A stretch of DNA of 64,000 nucleotides from an uncultured Shinella sp. (GCF_946479415.1 NZ_CAMLFY010000001.1:62001-126000), one strand, 5' to 3'. Positions 18,401 through 28,175 are shown, counted from the stretch's first letter. Notes: generated from the letters alone by a model not told the origin. Made by a program: numbers and translations.

Positions 18401-19636
18401 ATGCCGACCCAGCCCCGTCTTCTGCCACCCGCCGCGCCTGTTTCGCTGCTTGTTCCCCCAGCCAGCAGGCAGGCGCAGGTCGCCGGAGAGAAGACTGGGG
18501 CACAGCGTCTGAAGACCTGGGACATTCCCACGACCTTTCATTGCTCGATCATCGGTACCTGCCTGACGAATGGCGAACTGCGCCAGGTCCTGCTCAAGGC
18601 GGGCCAGGAGGACGCGAAAACCGCGACCGACCACAGCCTGCACGGCCGTGGCGTGCGCCTCGCCGGCCAGCGCGACCAAGCGGCGAAACTGCTCAACAAG
18701 GCGCTCGACAGACGCCACGAGGCCGCCATCAAGCGCATTCCCCGCCAAGTGGACGAGGCAGCACTCCGACGCATCTGGCGCGAAAGCTTCGACCGCGGCG
18801 ACATTGCCGGCCCTTACTGGGCGCTGATGAGCCATCCGGCGACGCCGCCCGCCCTCGTGCGCGACATTTTCGGCGAAGTGCACATGCTCTCGCATCTCGT
18901 CGGCAGCGCCAGCCGTCTCGATATCGCCCGTCTCACCCAACTGGAAAAAGAACTGGAAGCCGAGCGGGAAAAGACCGCCCGGCAGGAAATGCGCCTGAAA
19001 ACTGCCGCCGAGGAGCGCATCGCCTTGCAGCAGCGTCTTCGCCAGATGGAAGAGCGCGCCGTCAACGCCGAAGCGCTGGCCGCCCATGCCCAGCGCCCCC
19101 GTAGTGAAGACATCGCCATTCCCGGCCGCGCCGACGCGGAGGATACGCGCGCCGGCCTGCTCGCCCGGCGCCTGAAGGAAACCGAGGACCGCTACGGTGC
19201 CCTGCAACGGGAACTCGAACAGTTGCAGGATCTGTCCCACTCGATCCTGCGCGAGAACGAGACGCTCGAAGCCATCATCGCCGCCGAGGACGGGCTTGGC
19301 GCCAAACACGTCATCCCGCAACAGAGCGGCCCTGTGCTCTATGTCGGCGGCCGGCGCAATCTGTTCGATCATCTCCGCGCCTGCGCGGAAACCCGCAATG
19401 TCGATCTGCTGCTGCATGACGGCGGCATGGAGGACAGTACGACGCTGTTGCCCGCGCTCGTCGGACAGGCCGCGACCATTCTCTTCCCGGTCGATCACAT
19501 CAGCCACACGGCCGTCGGCCTCGTGAAGCGCCTGTGCCGCGAACAGGGAAAATCCTATCTGCCGCTGCGCTCGGCCGGTCTCGCAAGCTTCCTCGCCGCC
19601 ATATCCGGTGCCGGCGGCGCCTATGGTCGCCTCTAA
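18401..19636 (+). CDS. DUF2325 domain-containing protein, ModE-box controlled
   Basis: 411 aa with unknown function. The N-terminal half has a zinc-like THFHC-type segment (FHCSIIGTCL, around residue 46), the middle (about 180-290) is a long Glu/Arg-rich coiled coil, and the C-terminal ~100 residues form the DUF2325 domain (VLYVGGRRNLFDHLR and LLLHDGGMEDS motifs). The start ATG at 18401 has AAAAGGA upstream. The ModE-like box just before it implies control by molybdate, and a second such box lies in front of the nap operon 6 kb away. Monocistronic by context. Reaction or partner unknown; a role in molybdenum response is inference from the operator. Confidence 0.85.
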   Translation: MPTQPRLLPPAAPVSLLVPPASRQAQVAGEKTGAQRLKTWDIPTTFHCSIIGTCLTNGELRQVLLKAGQEDAKTATDHSLHGRGVRLAGQRDQAAKLLNKALDRRHEAAIKRIPRQVDEAALRRIWRESFDRGDIAGPYWALMSHPATPPALVRDIFGEVHMLSHLVGSASRLDIARLTQLEKELEAEREKTARQEMRLKTAAEERIALQQRLRQMEERAVNAEALAAHAQRPRSEDIAIPGRADAEDTRAGLLARRLKETEDRYGALQRELEQLQDLSHSILRENETLEAIIAAEDGLGAKHVIPQQSGPVLYVGGRRNLFDHLRACAETRNVDLLLHDGGMEDSTTLLPALVGQAATILFPVDHISHTAVGLVKRLCREQGKSYLPLRSAGLASFLAAISGAGGAYGRL

Positions 19637-19659
19637 AGCAATTTCAGCAGTGCGAAGCG

Positions 19660-19685
19660 GTTTTGCGTCCGGAATTGCGCAAAAC
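19660..19685. repeat. Rhizobiales-type intergenic palindromic element
   Basis: GTTTTGCG (19660-19667), 10-base loop, CGCAAAAC (19678-19685), embedded in a TTGCGTCCGGAATTGCG-type context that from memory recurs in intergenic regions of many Rhizobiales genomes. A T-rich tail follows (CGTTTTCTC), so it may also end transcription of the DUF2325 gene. It fills most of the 178-base gap before the YdcZ pair. Confidence 0.5.
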
Positions 19686-19814
19686 GGAGCGTTTTCTCAG
19701 TTCGAAGAGAAGCGGAAATGCTCCAGCAAAGAGCTGGCTTGATCTTCGGCCGTTTTGCTGACAGGAGCCGGGAGGTGCGGGTGATCGGACCAGCACCCAC
19801 GCCGGAGACCGACG

Positions 19815-20297
19815 ATGCATTCCACTCCCCAGAACCATGCTCACCCGCTCGGTTTCCTCATAGCCTTCGGCACCGGTGGCCTGCTGGCGCTGATGGTGCA
19901 GTTCAACGGCGCGCTCGCCCATCACGGCAATTCGCTGTTCTCCTCCTGGGCCGCCCACGCGACGGGAACCGTCGCCGCGCTGCTTTTCCTCCTCGTTTTG
20001 CCCCGCCGGCGCCCATCTTTGGAACCAAGGCCGCCCGCGCCGCTCTGGGCCTATCTTGGCGGCCTCTCGGGGGCGGCGACGGTCGTGCTCTCTTCCATGG
20101 CGGTCAATTCGCCCGCGGGCCTGCCCGGCACGCTGGCGCTCGGGCTTGCCGGCCAGCTGGTCTTCGGCCTCGTCGCCGATGGCTGGGGCCTGTTCGGCCT
20201 GCCGAAGCGCCGCATCACCATCCGGGATTTCTCTGCCCTAACCCTTGTTCTGGCCGGTAGCCTGCTGATCCTTCTGGCCGGGAGGGGTGCAGTATGA
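19815..20297 (+). CDS. YdcZ/DUF606 family small transporter, subunit 1
   Basis: 160-aa membrane protein of the YdcZ (DUF606) branch of the drug/metabolite transporter superfamily, with about five hydrophobic segments (GFLIAFGTGGLLALMVQFNGAL is typical of the family start). ATG at 19815 follows GGAGACCGACG. It overlaps the next, homologous gene by 4 bases (ATGA), suggesting a heteromeric pair made in equal amounts. Substrate unknown. Confidence 0.82.
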   Translation: MHSTPQNHAHPLGFLIAFGTGGLLALMVQFNGALAHHGNSLFSSWAAHATGTVAALLFLLVLPRRRPSLEPRPPAPLWAYLGGLSGAATVVLSSMAVNSPAGLPGTLALGLAGQLVFGLVADGWGLFGLPKRRITIRDFSALTLVLAGSLLILLAGRGAV

Positions 20298-20722
20298 GCC
20301 CGTTCATCCTGATTGCCGGTGCAGCCGGCCTCCTAGTCGGCCTCAGCCGCCAGCTCAATGGCCGGCTCAGCCTTTCGACCTCGCCGTTGATCGCCTCGTT
20401 CTGGAACCACTTCGTCGGCTTCATCGCGCTGACGCTGCTCGGGCTCGCCCTCGGCGGCCTGTGGCCCGCGGGTGCCACGGATGCGCCCTGGTATGCCTAT
20501 CTCGGCGGCCCGATCGGCGTCGCCTTCGTGGCGCTCAGCAGCTGGCTCGTCGCCCGCATCGGTGCCGTCAATACCGCGCTTCTCATCATCGGCGGCCAGA
20601 TGGTGTGCGGCCTCGCGATCGATCTCCTGCAATCCGGCAAGTTCTCGCTCTGGCTCTCCAGCCTCGGCGTTGTGCTCATCATGGCCGGCATGGTGGTTGC
20701 CCAGCGCCGGCCGCGCAGCTAA
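20294..20722 (+). CDS. YdcZ/DUF606 family small transporter, subunit 2
   Basis: 142-aa membrane protein homologous to the preceding one (shared GLSRQLNGRLS-type start and GGPIGVAFVALSS segment, five hydrophobic helices). The gene is coupled to it by ATGA overlap. It stops 4 bases before the convergent napC stop. Probably acts as a dimer half with its neighbour; transported compound unknown. Confidence 0.82.
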   Translation: MSPFILIAGAAGLLVGLSRQLNGRLSLSTSPLIASFWNHFVGFIALTLLGLALGGLWPAGATDAPWYAYLGGPIGVAFVALSSWLVARIGAVNTALLIIGGQMVCGLAIDLLQSGKFSLWLSSLGVVLIMAGMVVAQRRPRS

Positions 20723-20725
20723 CGC

Positions 20726-21433
20726 TTAGAACGTCGTCACGCCATGGGCACTGGCGACGGCGCGGCGCAGATCACCGATCGCATCGTTCGAGGCCGCCGG
20801 CAGTTCCTGGCCCTCCAGATCCCTAGGCATCTTCCAGCCGGGCTCGACGCCCTCCATGTTCGGCAGCTCATGGGCGATGCCCTTGTGGCAGTCGATACAG
20901 GTCGCCTTGCCCGGCAGGAGATATTTCGAGTGGATGTCGGCGGCGCGTTGCGTCTGCTTGGTGAAGTCCATGGCCACGGCGGAATGGCAATTGCGGCATT
21001 CCAGGCTGTCATTCGCCTTCAGGCGCGCCCATTCGTGTTTGGCAAGCTCCAGCCGCTTGTCGAGGAATTTTTCGCGGGTGTTGATCGTGCCGAAGATCTT
21101 GCCCCAGACTTCCTTCGAGGCCTGCATCTTGCGGGCGATCTTGTCGGTCCATTGATGCGGCACGTGGCAATCCGGGCAGGAGGCGCGCACACCGGAGCGG
21201 TTGGTGAAATGCACCGTGTTGGTCAGCTCCTGATAGACGTTGTCCTTCATCTCATGACAGGAGGTGCAGAACTTTTCCGTATTGGTCAGTTCCAGCGCCG
21301 TGTTGAACGCGCCCCAGAACATCACGCCGCCGACGAAGCCGCCAAGCGTCAGGAAGGCGAGGCTGAGGGTCGCCGCCGGCGTCGTCAGAATGGTCCAGAC
21401 CCAGAGGAGGATTGCCCTGATACGCGCCATCAT
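20726..21433 (-). CDS. napC: NapC tetrahaem c-type cytochrome (quinol dehydrogenase)
   Basis: 235 aa, membrane-anchored NapC/NirT family cytochrome that passes electrons from quinol to NapAB. One N-terminal membrane segment ([20 protein letters not shown]) and four CxxCH haem sites: CTSCH, CPDCH, CRNCH and CIDCH. I favour the ATG at 21433, which overlaps the napB TGA (TGATG); a GTG one codon upstream and an ATG one codon downstream are alternatives. Last gene of napEFDABC. Confidence 0.92.
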   Translation of the reverse strand: MMARIRAILLWVWTILTTPAATLSLAFLTLGGFVGGVMFWGAFNTALELTNTEKFCTSCHEMKDNVYQELTNTVHFTNRSGVRASCPDCHVPHQWTDKIARKMQASKEVWGKIFGTINTREKFLDKRLELAKHEWARLKANDSLECRNCHSAVAMDFTKQTQRAADIHSKYLLPGKATCIDCHKGIAHELPNMEGVEPGWKMPRDLEGQELPAASNDAIGDLRRAVASAHGVTTF

Positions 21434-21924
21434 CACTCGCTTCCCGCACCGGTGACGCCGAGCTCGCTCATGTCCTTGAACGTATTGCCGACGAGCGGCT
21501 TCTTGTCGGCCTGCGGCACATGGCAGGCGGTGCAGAAATAGCGCCGCGGCGAGACGTCGGCGAGCATCTGGCCCTCACGCGTCATGTAGTGGGTGACGCT
21601 GATCATCGGCGCGCCGGCATCCTGCGAGAACTCGCGCTTGTGACAGGACAGGCACCGGTTGGCATTGACCGACAGCTGGTAGCCGTCGATCGAATGCGGA
21701 ATGATCGGCGGCTGCTCAGGATAGGCGCGCATACGCCTGATATCGTCGACGATCCACTTCGGCAGCGGATCGGCCGGCACTTCCTGCATCTTGTCTCCGT
21801 CAGGGCCGGAGAGCTGCGGCACCATCTGCGCCATGGCGCTGGTGGCGATCACGGCGGCGCTGAGCGCGGCCAGCACCCATCCTCTGGGGAGGGTTATGCG
21901 ACGGGTACGATCTTGACTGCGCAT
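21433..21924 (-). CDS. napB: NapB dihaem small subunit of periplasmic nitrate reductase
   Basis: 163-aa periplasmic cytochrome partner of NapA. A signal peptide ([17 protein letters not shown]) precedes the mature protein, which has two CxxCH sites (CLSCH, CTACH) plus the distal His residues expected for bis-His haems. The ATG at 21924 lies inside the end of napA, overlapping its reading frame by about 31 bases, so translation is coupled. Followed by napC with a TGATG junction. Confidence 0.92.
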   Translation of the reverse strand: MRSQDRTRRITLPRGWVLAALSAAVIATSAMAQMVPQLSGPDGDKMQEVPADPLPKWIVDDIRRMRAYPEQPPIIPHSIDGYQLSVNANRCLSCHKREFSQDAGAPMISVTHYMTREGQMLADVSPRRYFCTACHVPQADKKPLVGNTFKDMSELGVTGAGSE

Positions 21925-24398
21925 TTCTTGTAATCCGTCTGTTTCGAGATGGGATCGGTGGCGTCGAGCGTGACCTTGTTGATGAGCTGGCTGGCATCGA
22001 ACCACGGCACGAAGATCACGCCTGACGGCATGCGGTTTCGCCCGCGCGTTTCGACGCGCGAACGGATTTCGCCGCGCCGCGAGATGATGCGGATTTCCGA
22101 GCCCTGGTTGAGGCCGCGCTTGCGGGCGTCGTCCGCATTCATGAAGCAGCGTGCGCCCGGAAATGCCTTGAAAAGTTCGGGCACGCGCATCGTCATCGAG
22201 CCGGAATGCCAGTGTTCGAGCACGCGGCCGGTAACGAGCCAGGTATCGAATTCGGCATCGGGCGATTCCGCCGGCGGCTCGTAGGGCACGGCGATGATGG
22301 CCGCCCTGCCATCCTTGTTGCCGTAGAATTTCACGCCTTCGCCCGGCTTCACATAGGGGTCGTAACCCTCGCGGTAGCGCCACAAGGTTTCCTTGCCATC
22401 GACGACCGGCCAGCGCAGGCCGCGCACCTCGTGATAGGTGTCGTAGGGCGCCAGGTCATGGCCATGGCCGCGACCGAAGGCGGCATATTCCTCGAACAGG
22501 CCCTTCTGGATGTAAAAGCCGAAATGCTGGGCCTCGTTGTTGGCGTGCTCGGGCTTGACCTCGCTGATCGGGAATTTCGCGACGTCGCTGTCGGCATAGA
22601 GCACCTGATAGAGCGTCTTTCCCTTGTAGTCGGGGTTGGCAGCCAGGATGTCCGCCGGCCAGACCTCATCCGTCGTGAAACGCTTGGAGAATTCCACCAG
22701 CTGCCAGAGATCGGAGCGCGCCTCGCCCGGCGCCTGCACCAGTTGGTGCCAGACATGGGTGCGCCGTTCCGCATTGCCGTAGGCCCCCTCCTTCTCCACC
22801 CACATGGCGGCAGGCAGCACGAGATCGGCGCTCATTGCCGTGATCGTCGGATAGGCATCCGACACAACGATGAAATTGTCCGGATTGCGATAGCCCTGAT
22901 AGGTCTCGTTCGAGGTGTTCGGGCCGGCCTGGACGTTGTTGTTGACCTGCACCCAGTAGAAATTCAGCTTGCCGTCCTTGAGCATGCGGTCCTGCTGGAC
23001 GGCGTGATAACCGGGTTTTTCCGGGATGATGCCGTGCGGGATCCGCCAGATTTCCTCCGCGTGTTTGCGATGTTCCGGATTGGTCACCGTCATATCGGCG
23101 GGCAAGCGGTGGGCGAAGGTACCGACCTCGCGCGCCGTGCCGCAGGCCGAGGGCTGGCCGGTCAGCGAGAACGGGCTGTTGCCGGGCTCGGAAATCTTGC
23201 CCGTCAAGAGATGCAGGTTATAGACCATCTGGTTGGCCCAGACGCCGCGCACATGCTGGTTAAAGCCCATGGTCCAGAGCGACATGACCTTACGATCAGG
23301 GTCGGCATAGAGCTCGGCGAGCTGCTTGAGAAAGCCCGCCTCGACGCCGGTCATCTCGACGGCCTTTTCCAGCGTGTATTCGGCGACGAAAGCCTTGAAC
23401 GCCTCGTAGTCGATCGCCTCGGTCTTGCCCGGATCGGCGGCGTTGACCGCCTTCAGCTCGACGGGATTGTCGGGCCTCAGGCCATAACCGATATCGGTGA
23501 CGCCGCGCACGAACTTCGTGTGGTTCTTCACGAAATCCTCGTTCACCCGTCCAGTCTGGATGATGTGGTTGGCGATATAGTTGAGGATGACGAGGTCGGT
23601 GCCCGGCTTGAAGACCATCGGGATATCGGCCAGGTCCATGCTGCGATGGGTGAAGGTGGAAAGCACCGCCACGCGTACATGTTCGTTGCCGAGCCGCCGG
23701 TCGGCGATGCGGGTCCACAGGATCGGATGCATCTCCGCCATGTTCGAGCCCCAGAGCACGAAGGCGTCGGCATGTTCGAAATCGTCGTAGCAGCCCATCG
23801 GCTCGTCCATGCCGAAGGTGCGCATGAAGGCGTAGGCAGCGGAGGCCATACAGTGGCGGGCGTTCGGATCGAGATTGTTCGAGCGGAAGCCGGCACGCAT
23901 CAGCTTGGTTGCGGCATAACCCTCGAAGATCGTCCACTGGCCGGAGCCGAACATGCCGAGCGCCGTCGGACCCTTTTCCTTCAGCACCTTCTTGGCCTGT
24001 TCAGCCATCACGTCGAAGGCCTCTTCCCAGGTCACCGGCTCGAATTCGCCGTCCTTGGCATAGGCGCCGTCACGCTTGCGCAGGAGCGGCGTCGTCAGGC
24101 GATCGGCACCGTACATGATCTTGGACAGGAAATAGCCCTTGATGCAGTTCAGGCCGCGATTGACCTCGGCCTGCATGTCGCCATGGGTGGCGACGACCTT
24201 GCCTTCCTTGACGCCCACCATGACGCCGCAGCCCGTGCCGCAGAACCGGCACGGCGCCTTGTCCCACTTGATTTCGAGCGCGCTCACGCCGCCGGGCACC
24301 GGCTGGGCGGCCGCCGGCAGTGCAATGCCGGCCGCCGCCGCAGCGACGCCCGCCGCCTGGGCCTTCAGGATGTCACGCCGCGTCAGTTCGCTGCCCAT
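21894..24398 (-). CDS. napA: NapA catalytic subunit of periplasmic nitrate reductase
   Basis: 834-aa molybdenum bis-MGD enzyme that reduces nitrate to nitrite in the periplasm. The start ATG at 24398 has GGGGACGAGG just upstream and begins with a Tat signal ([12 protein letters not shown]); an in-frame ATG at 24425 lies within napD. A [4Fe-4S] motif CRFCGTGCG with a fourth Cys in NRGLNCIKG follows the signal. The Mo-ligating Cys sits in NARHCMASA. Length matches typical NapA (about 830). Overlaps both napD and napB. Confidence 0.95.
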   Translation of the reverse strand: MGSELTRRDILKAQAAGVAAAAAGIALPAAAQPVPGGVSALEIKWDKAPCRFCGTGCGVMVGVKEGKVVATHGDMQAEVNRGLNCIKGYFLSKIMYGADRLTTPLLRKRDGAYAKDGEFEPVTWEEAFDVMAEQAKKVLKEKGPTALGMFGSGQWTIFEGYAATKLMRAGFRSNNLDPNARHCMASAAYAFMRTFGMDEPMGCYDDFEHADAFVLWGSNMAEMHPILWTRIADRRLGNEHVRVAVLSTFTHRSMDLADIPMVFKPGTDLVILNYIANHIIQTGRVNEDFVKNHTKFVRGVTDIGYGLRPDNPVELKAVNAADPGKTEAIDYEAFKAFVAEYTLEKAVEMTGVEAGFLKQLAELYADPDRKVMSLWTMGFNQHVRGVWANQMVYNLHLLTGKISEPGNSPFSLTGQPSACGTAREVGTFAHRLPADMTVTNPEHRKHAEEIWRIPHGIIPEKPGYHAVQQDRMLKDGKLNFYWVQVNNNVQAGPNTSNETYQGYRNPDNFIVVSDAYPTITAMSADLVLPAAMWVEKEGAYGNAERRTHVWHQLVQAPGEARSDLWQLVEFSKRFTTDEVWPADILAANPDYKGKTLYQVLYADSDVAKFPISEVKPEHANNEAQHFGFYIQKGLFEEYAAFGRGHGHDLAPYDTYHEVRGLRWPVVDGKETLWRYREGYDPYVKPGEGVKFYGNKDGRAAIIAVPYEPPAESPDAEFDTWLVTGRVLEHWHSGSMTMRVPELFKAFPGARCFMNADDARKRGLNQGSEIRIISRRGEIRSRVETRGRNRMPSGVIFVPWFDASQLINKVTLDATDPISKQTDYKKCAVKIVPVA

Positions 24399-24657
24399 CA
24401 GCCTCGTCCCCTTCCATTTCGACATGTTCGAAAACCATGTTTGCCGCGATCACACCGTCGAGGAGCGAGATGCGCATCAGCGTATCGCCCAGTACTCCGG
24501 TCGACGGCCCCTCTATGACGATGACGATCTTGCCCTTGTCCGCGCCGTGCACCTCGACATTGCCGAAGCCGGCAAGGGCCGCCAGCACGCCGTCGATCCC
24601 GCCGGGTTTGGTGGCGATGACCGCGCTGGAAATGTGATGTTGCCGCCGTTCAGGCAT
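24373..24657 (-). CDS. napD: NapD chaperone for NapA maturation
   Basis: 94-aa cytoplasmic protein that in the family binds the NapA Tat signal and holds it until cofactor insertion. The N-terminal [14 protein letters not shown] and the ferredoxin-like fold pattern are typical. Its ATG overlaps the end of napF by 8 bases and its 3' end overlaps the napA start by 26 bases, so the three are tightly coupled. Confidence 0.88.
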   Translation of the reverse strand: MPERRQHHISSAVIATKPGGIDGVLAALAGFGNVEVHGADKGKIVIVIEGPSTGVLGDTLMRISLLDGVIAANMVFEHVEMEGDEADGQRTDAA

Positions 24658-25153
24658 AGGCGGCCTCCGCGCTCTGCGGCGCGATCGAAACCGCGCCGAC
24701 GGGACAGACGGACATACAGGCGCCGCAGCCCGTACAGGCTTCCGCCACCAGTTCCGGCACGAAGGGTCCGCCAAGCACCGGACGAAACCGGATCGCGCCA
24801 GTGGGACAGGCGTCCCGGCAGGCCTGACAGTCGACGCGTTGGAAGGGCAGACAGGAGGCTGCAATCTCGACACTATGGGTAAAGCGTGTTGCCGGAGCGC
24901 CGGTGAACACCGGCTCCGGACAGCTTTGCGCACAGACATCGCAAAAGGTGCATTCACCGACAGAAAAATCCAGCGTCGGCAGATGATCGACCAAGCTGAC
25001 GATGTGCTCGGGACAGTGCTCGACGCAGGCGCCGCAACCCGTGCAGGCGGCAAGTGCAGCCTCTTCCACGCCGGGCGGGCGGATTGCGACGGGCGCGTTC
25101 CGCCTGCCGCCTCTCAGAAAACCCCGCCTTGAAACCATGTCCTGTTGCTGCAT
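24650..25153 (-). CDS. napF: NapF ferredoxin-type iron-sulfur protein
   Basis: 167 aa with four Cys clusters: CTGCGACVEHCP, CTFCDVCAQSCP, a C-x6-CQACRDACP group and CTGCGACMSVCP. The family supports cytoplasmic maturation of NapA. The N-terminus (SRRGFLRGG) resembles a Tat-like twin Arg, but NapF proteins are cytoplasmic, so it is probably not an export signal. ATG at 25153 has GAGGGCAGG upstream; 9 bases from the napE stop. Confidence 0.9.
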   Translation of the reverse strand: MQQQDMVSRRGFLRGGRRNAPVAIRPPGVEEAALAACTGCGACVEHCPEHIVSLVDHLPTLDFSVGECTFCDVCAQSCPEPVFTGAPATRFTHSVEIAASCLPFQRVDCQACRDACPTGAIRFRPVLGGPFVPELVAEACTGCGACMSVCPVGAVSIAPQSAEAAYA

Positions 25154-25162
25154 GGCCTGCCC

Positions 25163-25354
25163 TCAATGAGCCGGCGGGCCGGGCGGCCCGTAGATGATCT
25201 GGAATCCCCAGACGAGGAAACCGTAGCCTCCCACGATGCCAACCGCGAGGATGGGCCAGATGCCGAAAGCGAGGATGAGAAACGTGATCAGCTCGCGGCG
25301 CCGGCTGGGTTTCGCCACCTGCGGCGGCAGATGCTCTGTCGAGACTTCGGACAA
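25163..25354 (-). CDS. napE: NapE small membrane protein
   Basis: 63 aa with a single long hydrophobic segment and the family-typical RRRELITFLILAFGIWP start and GFLVWGFQIIYGPPGP end. The start is TTG at 25354, supported by GGAGG 9 bases upstream. NapE leads the operon napEFDABC. Its biochemical role is not established in the family. Confidence 0.85.
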   Translation of the reverse strand: MSEVSTEHLPPQVAKPSRRRELITFLILAFGIWPILAVGIVGGYGFLVWGFQIIYGPPGPPAH

Positions 25355-25452
25355 GGCTGGCTTCCTCCGAGGACAAGATCACTGGCACGATAGTAGCACT
25401 GCAAATCTGGAAATAAAGTAGAAAAAACAGCTATTTTTAGCCACAGCAAGAT

Positions 25453-25466
25453 TTGCGTAATATCAA
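25453..25466. promoter_or_regulatory. FNR/FixK/NnrR-like site in the nap promoter region
   Basis: TTGCGTAATATCAA matches the CRP/FNR-family pattern TTGAT-N4-ATCAA with one strong half (ATCAA) and one weak half (TTGCG). Centre about 106 bases upstream of napE, close to the ModE-like box. Oxygen- or NO-responsive activation of nap is plausible. Confidence 0.4.
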
Positions 25467-25468
25467 TT

Positions 25469-25496
25469 ATCGATATATCCACATAGATATAACGAT
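25469..25496. promoter_or_regulatory. ModE-like molybdate box in the nap promoter region
   Basis: ATCGATATAT (25469-25478), 8-base spacer, ATATAACGAT (25487-25496). The arms match as a dyad at 9 of 10 positions and share the CGNTATAT-N8-ATATAACG layout of the box before the DUF2325 gene. In E. coli ModE activates the nap operon. This and the adjacent FNR-like site account for the AT-rich 295-base gap between ubiV and napE, in which I see no gene. Confidence 0.7.
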
Positions 25497-25649
25497 ACTG
25501 AAGTATCCGTGCTACGCGAGTAAAACAATACGGACATATCGAATAAAATTACGGGTAAGATTAGAAGTTTCGAATTCCCTTGACTTGCAATCTCCCTGCT
25601 TTCATTGACCTCCATCGTCAAGGCTGCTCACAATAAAGGAAGCCGCATC

Positions 25650-26582
25650 TCAGCCATATCCCAAGGCCGCAGATCGACCGCGCGAGACCCAGGCCGCCCC
25701 TTCTTGCTGATGCAGAAAACCATTCGAGAAGCGAACGTCCGGATAGACCATCGCCAGCTCAGCCAGCGCTTTTTCGCCATCGATCCGCCCGTCGAGCACG
25801 GCGCGGTAGAGGGCGGCAACGCGAACCATGTCGCAATCCTGCGGAGAAAGCCTGACACGGGCGAGCCCCGCCTTGACCAATGGTGCGAGATCATCGAGCA
25901 GAACGGCACAGCTGTTGGACATGGTCTGCACGCCGTTCAGCACGAGAAAGGACTGGCGATCGAGGGTGCGCAACGGCAGACCGTCCGGATCCTCGCCGCA
26001 TATGAACTGACAATTATCCTTGGTCAGCCCTTTCGAGCGCGCATGGGCACAACGCGCGGAGATGGCGAGCGGCATGCGCCCGAAGGCGAAGAGTTCGAAG
26101 CAAAAGCCGGGCATCGACGCGAGCATCTGCCGGATGGAATTGGCCGGCAGTTCCGGCGGCAGGCAAATGTTGTCGGCGCCACGCGCCGCAAGCGTACGCG
26201 CCGTCGCGGTATTGTAGACATTGACCAGCGGGCCGATCGAATGCGCCCGCCCCTTGAGCAGCCCAAGCGCAGAAAGATCGTTCGCTTCCACTGGATGAAG
26301 GCTGTCGCGGATCAGATCGCGCACATGCCGGCTTTCGCGTTCCAGCGTCACCATGGCGAGCGTCGAGAGCATGACCCGCTTGCCCGCCGTTTCCAGACGT
26401 TCGATGACATCCGCGACATGCGGCTCGCTGAAATGCTGCCGCTTGGAACAGACCGTCTCGCCGAGCGTGACATATTCGACATCGGCTTCATCGGCGATGC
26501 GGAAATAGAAATCGCGCCATTTCGGCCCATCCCAGAGATAATAGACCGGCCCGAGGCTCAATGCCGCCCGCTTCGTTTGCAT
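25650..26582 (-). CDS. ubiV: UbiV, anaerobic ubiquinone hydroxylation protein (U32 family)
   Basis: 310-aa peptidase-U32-like protein that, with UbiU, hydroxylates ubiquinone precursors without O2 using prephenate as donor in the characterised system. Four Cys fit the UbiV [4Fe-4S] set: one in ETVCSKRQHF and three in RCAHARSKGLTKDNCQFIC. Start ATG at 26582. It follows ubiU on the same strand with an 11-base gap. The nap operon next door supports anaerobic respiration in this strain. Confidence 0.9.
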   Translation of the reverse strand: MQTKRAALSLGPVYYLWDGPKWRDFYFRIADEADVEYVTLGETVCSKRQHFSEPHVADVIERLETAGKRVMLSTLAMVTLERESRHVRDLIRDSLHPVEANDLSALGLLKGRAHSIGPLVNVYNTATARTLAARGADNICLPPELPANSIRQMLASMPGFCFELFAFGRMPLAISARCAHARSKGLTKDNCQFICGEDPDGLPLRTLDRQSFLVLNGVQTMSNSCAVLLDDLAPLVKAGLARVRLSPQDCDMVRVAALYRAVLDGRIDGEKALAELAMVYPDVRFSNGFLHQQEGAAWVSRGRSAALGYG

Positions 26583-26593
26583 ACTGTCGTCTC

Positions 26594-27571
26594 CTATCGC
26601 CAGCGCTTGTCGTAAGCGCCGGAGGTCGTGCGCTGCCCCTCGCTCATGGCCCGAAGGCGGGAAACCAGCGCGGCGCGCTCCGCCGGGGTCGCGCCAAGCG
26701 CCTTCTTCAGGGATGAAACCACCTCGGCGACATAGGCTTTGCCGCGCTGGCGCCCCTCGATCTTCAGCGCCGAAACGCCCGCCGCTTTCAGCGCGTCGAT
26801 CTCGTCGATGACATCGAGCGAAACCGGGTCTTCGAAGGCATAGCCCTCGGTGCCGCCGACATCGAAGCGCCCCTTGCAGAGCGTCGGATAGCCGGAGGCC
26901 TCGCCGCGGCCGAAACGATTGATCGTATAGGCGCCGAGCTCGGAGACGAGCGTATCGCCCTCCTCCCGATAACGCACATGGCTCGCCGGCGAACAGACGC
27001 CATTCATGTTCGGCGACTTGCCGGTGGCGTAGGACGACAGCGAACAACGCCCTTCCGCCATGACGCAAAGGCCGCCGAAGGCGAATACCTCGACCTCGCA
27101 ATCGATCTGCCGCGTGAGGCGGGCGATATCCTGTACCGTCAGCACGCGCGGCAGCACCACGCGCTTGGCGCCAAAGGCCTCGACGAGAAAGCGGATCGCA
27201 TCCGGATTGGATGCCGAGGCCTGGACGGAGACATGCAGCCGCTGTTGCGGATATCGTTCCGCCACATAGGCCATCAGCCCGAAATCGGCGACGATGAGCG
27301 CATCGGCGCCTGACGCCACCGCATCGTCGGCGGCGACATACCAGAGGGCTTCGTCACCGGCACGCATGAACGTGTTGAGGGCAACGAAGGTCTGCACATT
27401 CTTGCGATGGGCAAGCGTTATGGACTGGCGCAGCTCTTCGCGACTGAAATTGAGGCCGGGGAAATTACGCGCATTGGTCTCGTCGCGGAAACCGCAATAG
27501 ACGGCGTCCGCACCCGCCTCCACCGCCTCACGGAAGGCTGCCGGCGTGCCGGCCGGGCAGATCAGTTCCAT
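26594..27571 (-). CDS. ubiU: UbiU, anaerobic ubiquinone hydroxylation protein (U32 family)
   Basis: 325-aa partner of UbiV. The segment GLCVMAEGRCSLSSYATGK carries the first two cluster Cys with the C-x6-C spacing of UbiU, a third follows in NGVCSPA (x16) and a fourth in YPTLCKGRFDV. The ATG at 27571 lies in the last codons of ubiT (10-base overlap). Part of a ubiTUV operon. Confidence 0.92.
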   Translation of the reverse strand: MELICPAGTPAAFREAVEAGADAVYCGFRDETNARNFPGLNFSREELRQSITLAHRKNVQTFVALNTFMRAGDEALWYVAADDAVASGADALIVADFGLMAYVAERYPQQRLHVSVQASASNPDAIRFLVEAFGAKRVVLPRVLTVQDIARLTRQIDCEVEVFAFGGLCVMAEGRCSLSSYATGKSPNMNGVCSPASHVRYREEGDTLVSELGAYTINRFGRGEASGYPTLCKGRFDVGGTEGYAFEDPVSLDVIDEIDALKAAGVSALKIEGRQRGKAYVAEVVSSLKKALGATPAERAALVSRLRAMSEGQRTTSGAYDKRWR

Positions 27572-28095
27572 GTCGTTTCCCTTCCATCGAGCGCCCGCGC
27601 CCGAATATGACGCGCAGCCCCCGTCACCAGCGGCGAGAGCGGGCCGGCCAGCGCGCCAAGCTCCCGCGGCAGGTCGATGGCACTGTCGTCGAGCGCATTG
27701 CGCAGCGCCAGCATCGCCTCCATATCGCCGGTAACTGATAGATCGCGCGAGAAGAACAGCGCATCGGCATCGCACCGCCCTTCGAGGAGGCCGAGCAGCA
27801 GCGCCAACGGCCCCTCGATGCGCGCATCCGCAAGCGGCGGCTCGCCGCGAAAGACCGACAGCGCGCGCGCCACCGGCACGACGCGGAAATGCAAAGGCAG
27901 ATCGGAGGGCGAGAAACAGTAGCGGGTCTGCCTGTAATCGCCGAGCCGGTCGAAGAGATCGGGGTGCGCCTTCAGCACGCCGGCAAAAATCATGTTCGCA
28001 ACACGTTCCACGAGCCAGAGCGGGATGATTTCGACGGGTTTTGCTAGGAGCGGAGAGAGAGTTGGCATGCGGCTCGCCTTGGCGGGAAGGGACAT
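27562..28095 (-). CDS. ubiT: UbiT, SCP2-domain lipid-carrier protein for anaerobic ubiquinone synthesis
   Basis: 177-aa SCP2-like protein; UbiT is thought to bind the prenyl tail of the precursor. The SCP2 core runs from about residue 60 to 165 (DYRQTRYCFSPSDLPLHF and EGRCDADALFFSRDLSVTGD stretches). The start could be this ATG or ATG 28068, which has AAGGCGAG upstream; neither site is decisive. The gene is divergent from ubiD with an 80-base gap and overlaps ubiU. Confidence 0.86.
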   Translation of the reverse strand: MSLPAKASRMPTLSPLLAKPVEIIPLWLVERVANMIFAGVLKAHPDLFDRLGDYRQTRYCFSPSDLPLHFRVVPVARALSVFRGEPPLADARIEGPLALLLGLLEGRCDADALFFSRDLSVTGDMEAMLALRNALDDSAIDLPRELGALAGPLSPLVTGAARHIRARALDGRETTWN

Positions 28096-28175
28096 TCAAA
28101 GCCTAGGGAGCAGCGCGCCTGAAGTGTTTGCGCCAGCACAAAGACCGCGACGTTTTTGCCCGGCAAGAGTTCGGC

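Noticed and set aside
22206..24518. 770-codon plus-strand frame opposite napA
   Set aside because: Antisense shadow of napA; composition is Arg/His/Gly-rich as expected from reversed GC-rich codons and no family motif is seen.
28125..28140. TTG-N8-CAA pattern in the ubiT/ubiD promoter as an FNR site
   Set aside because: Only the outer three bases of each half match (TTGCG...CACAA); too weak to call although FNR control would make sense.
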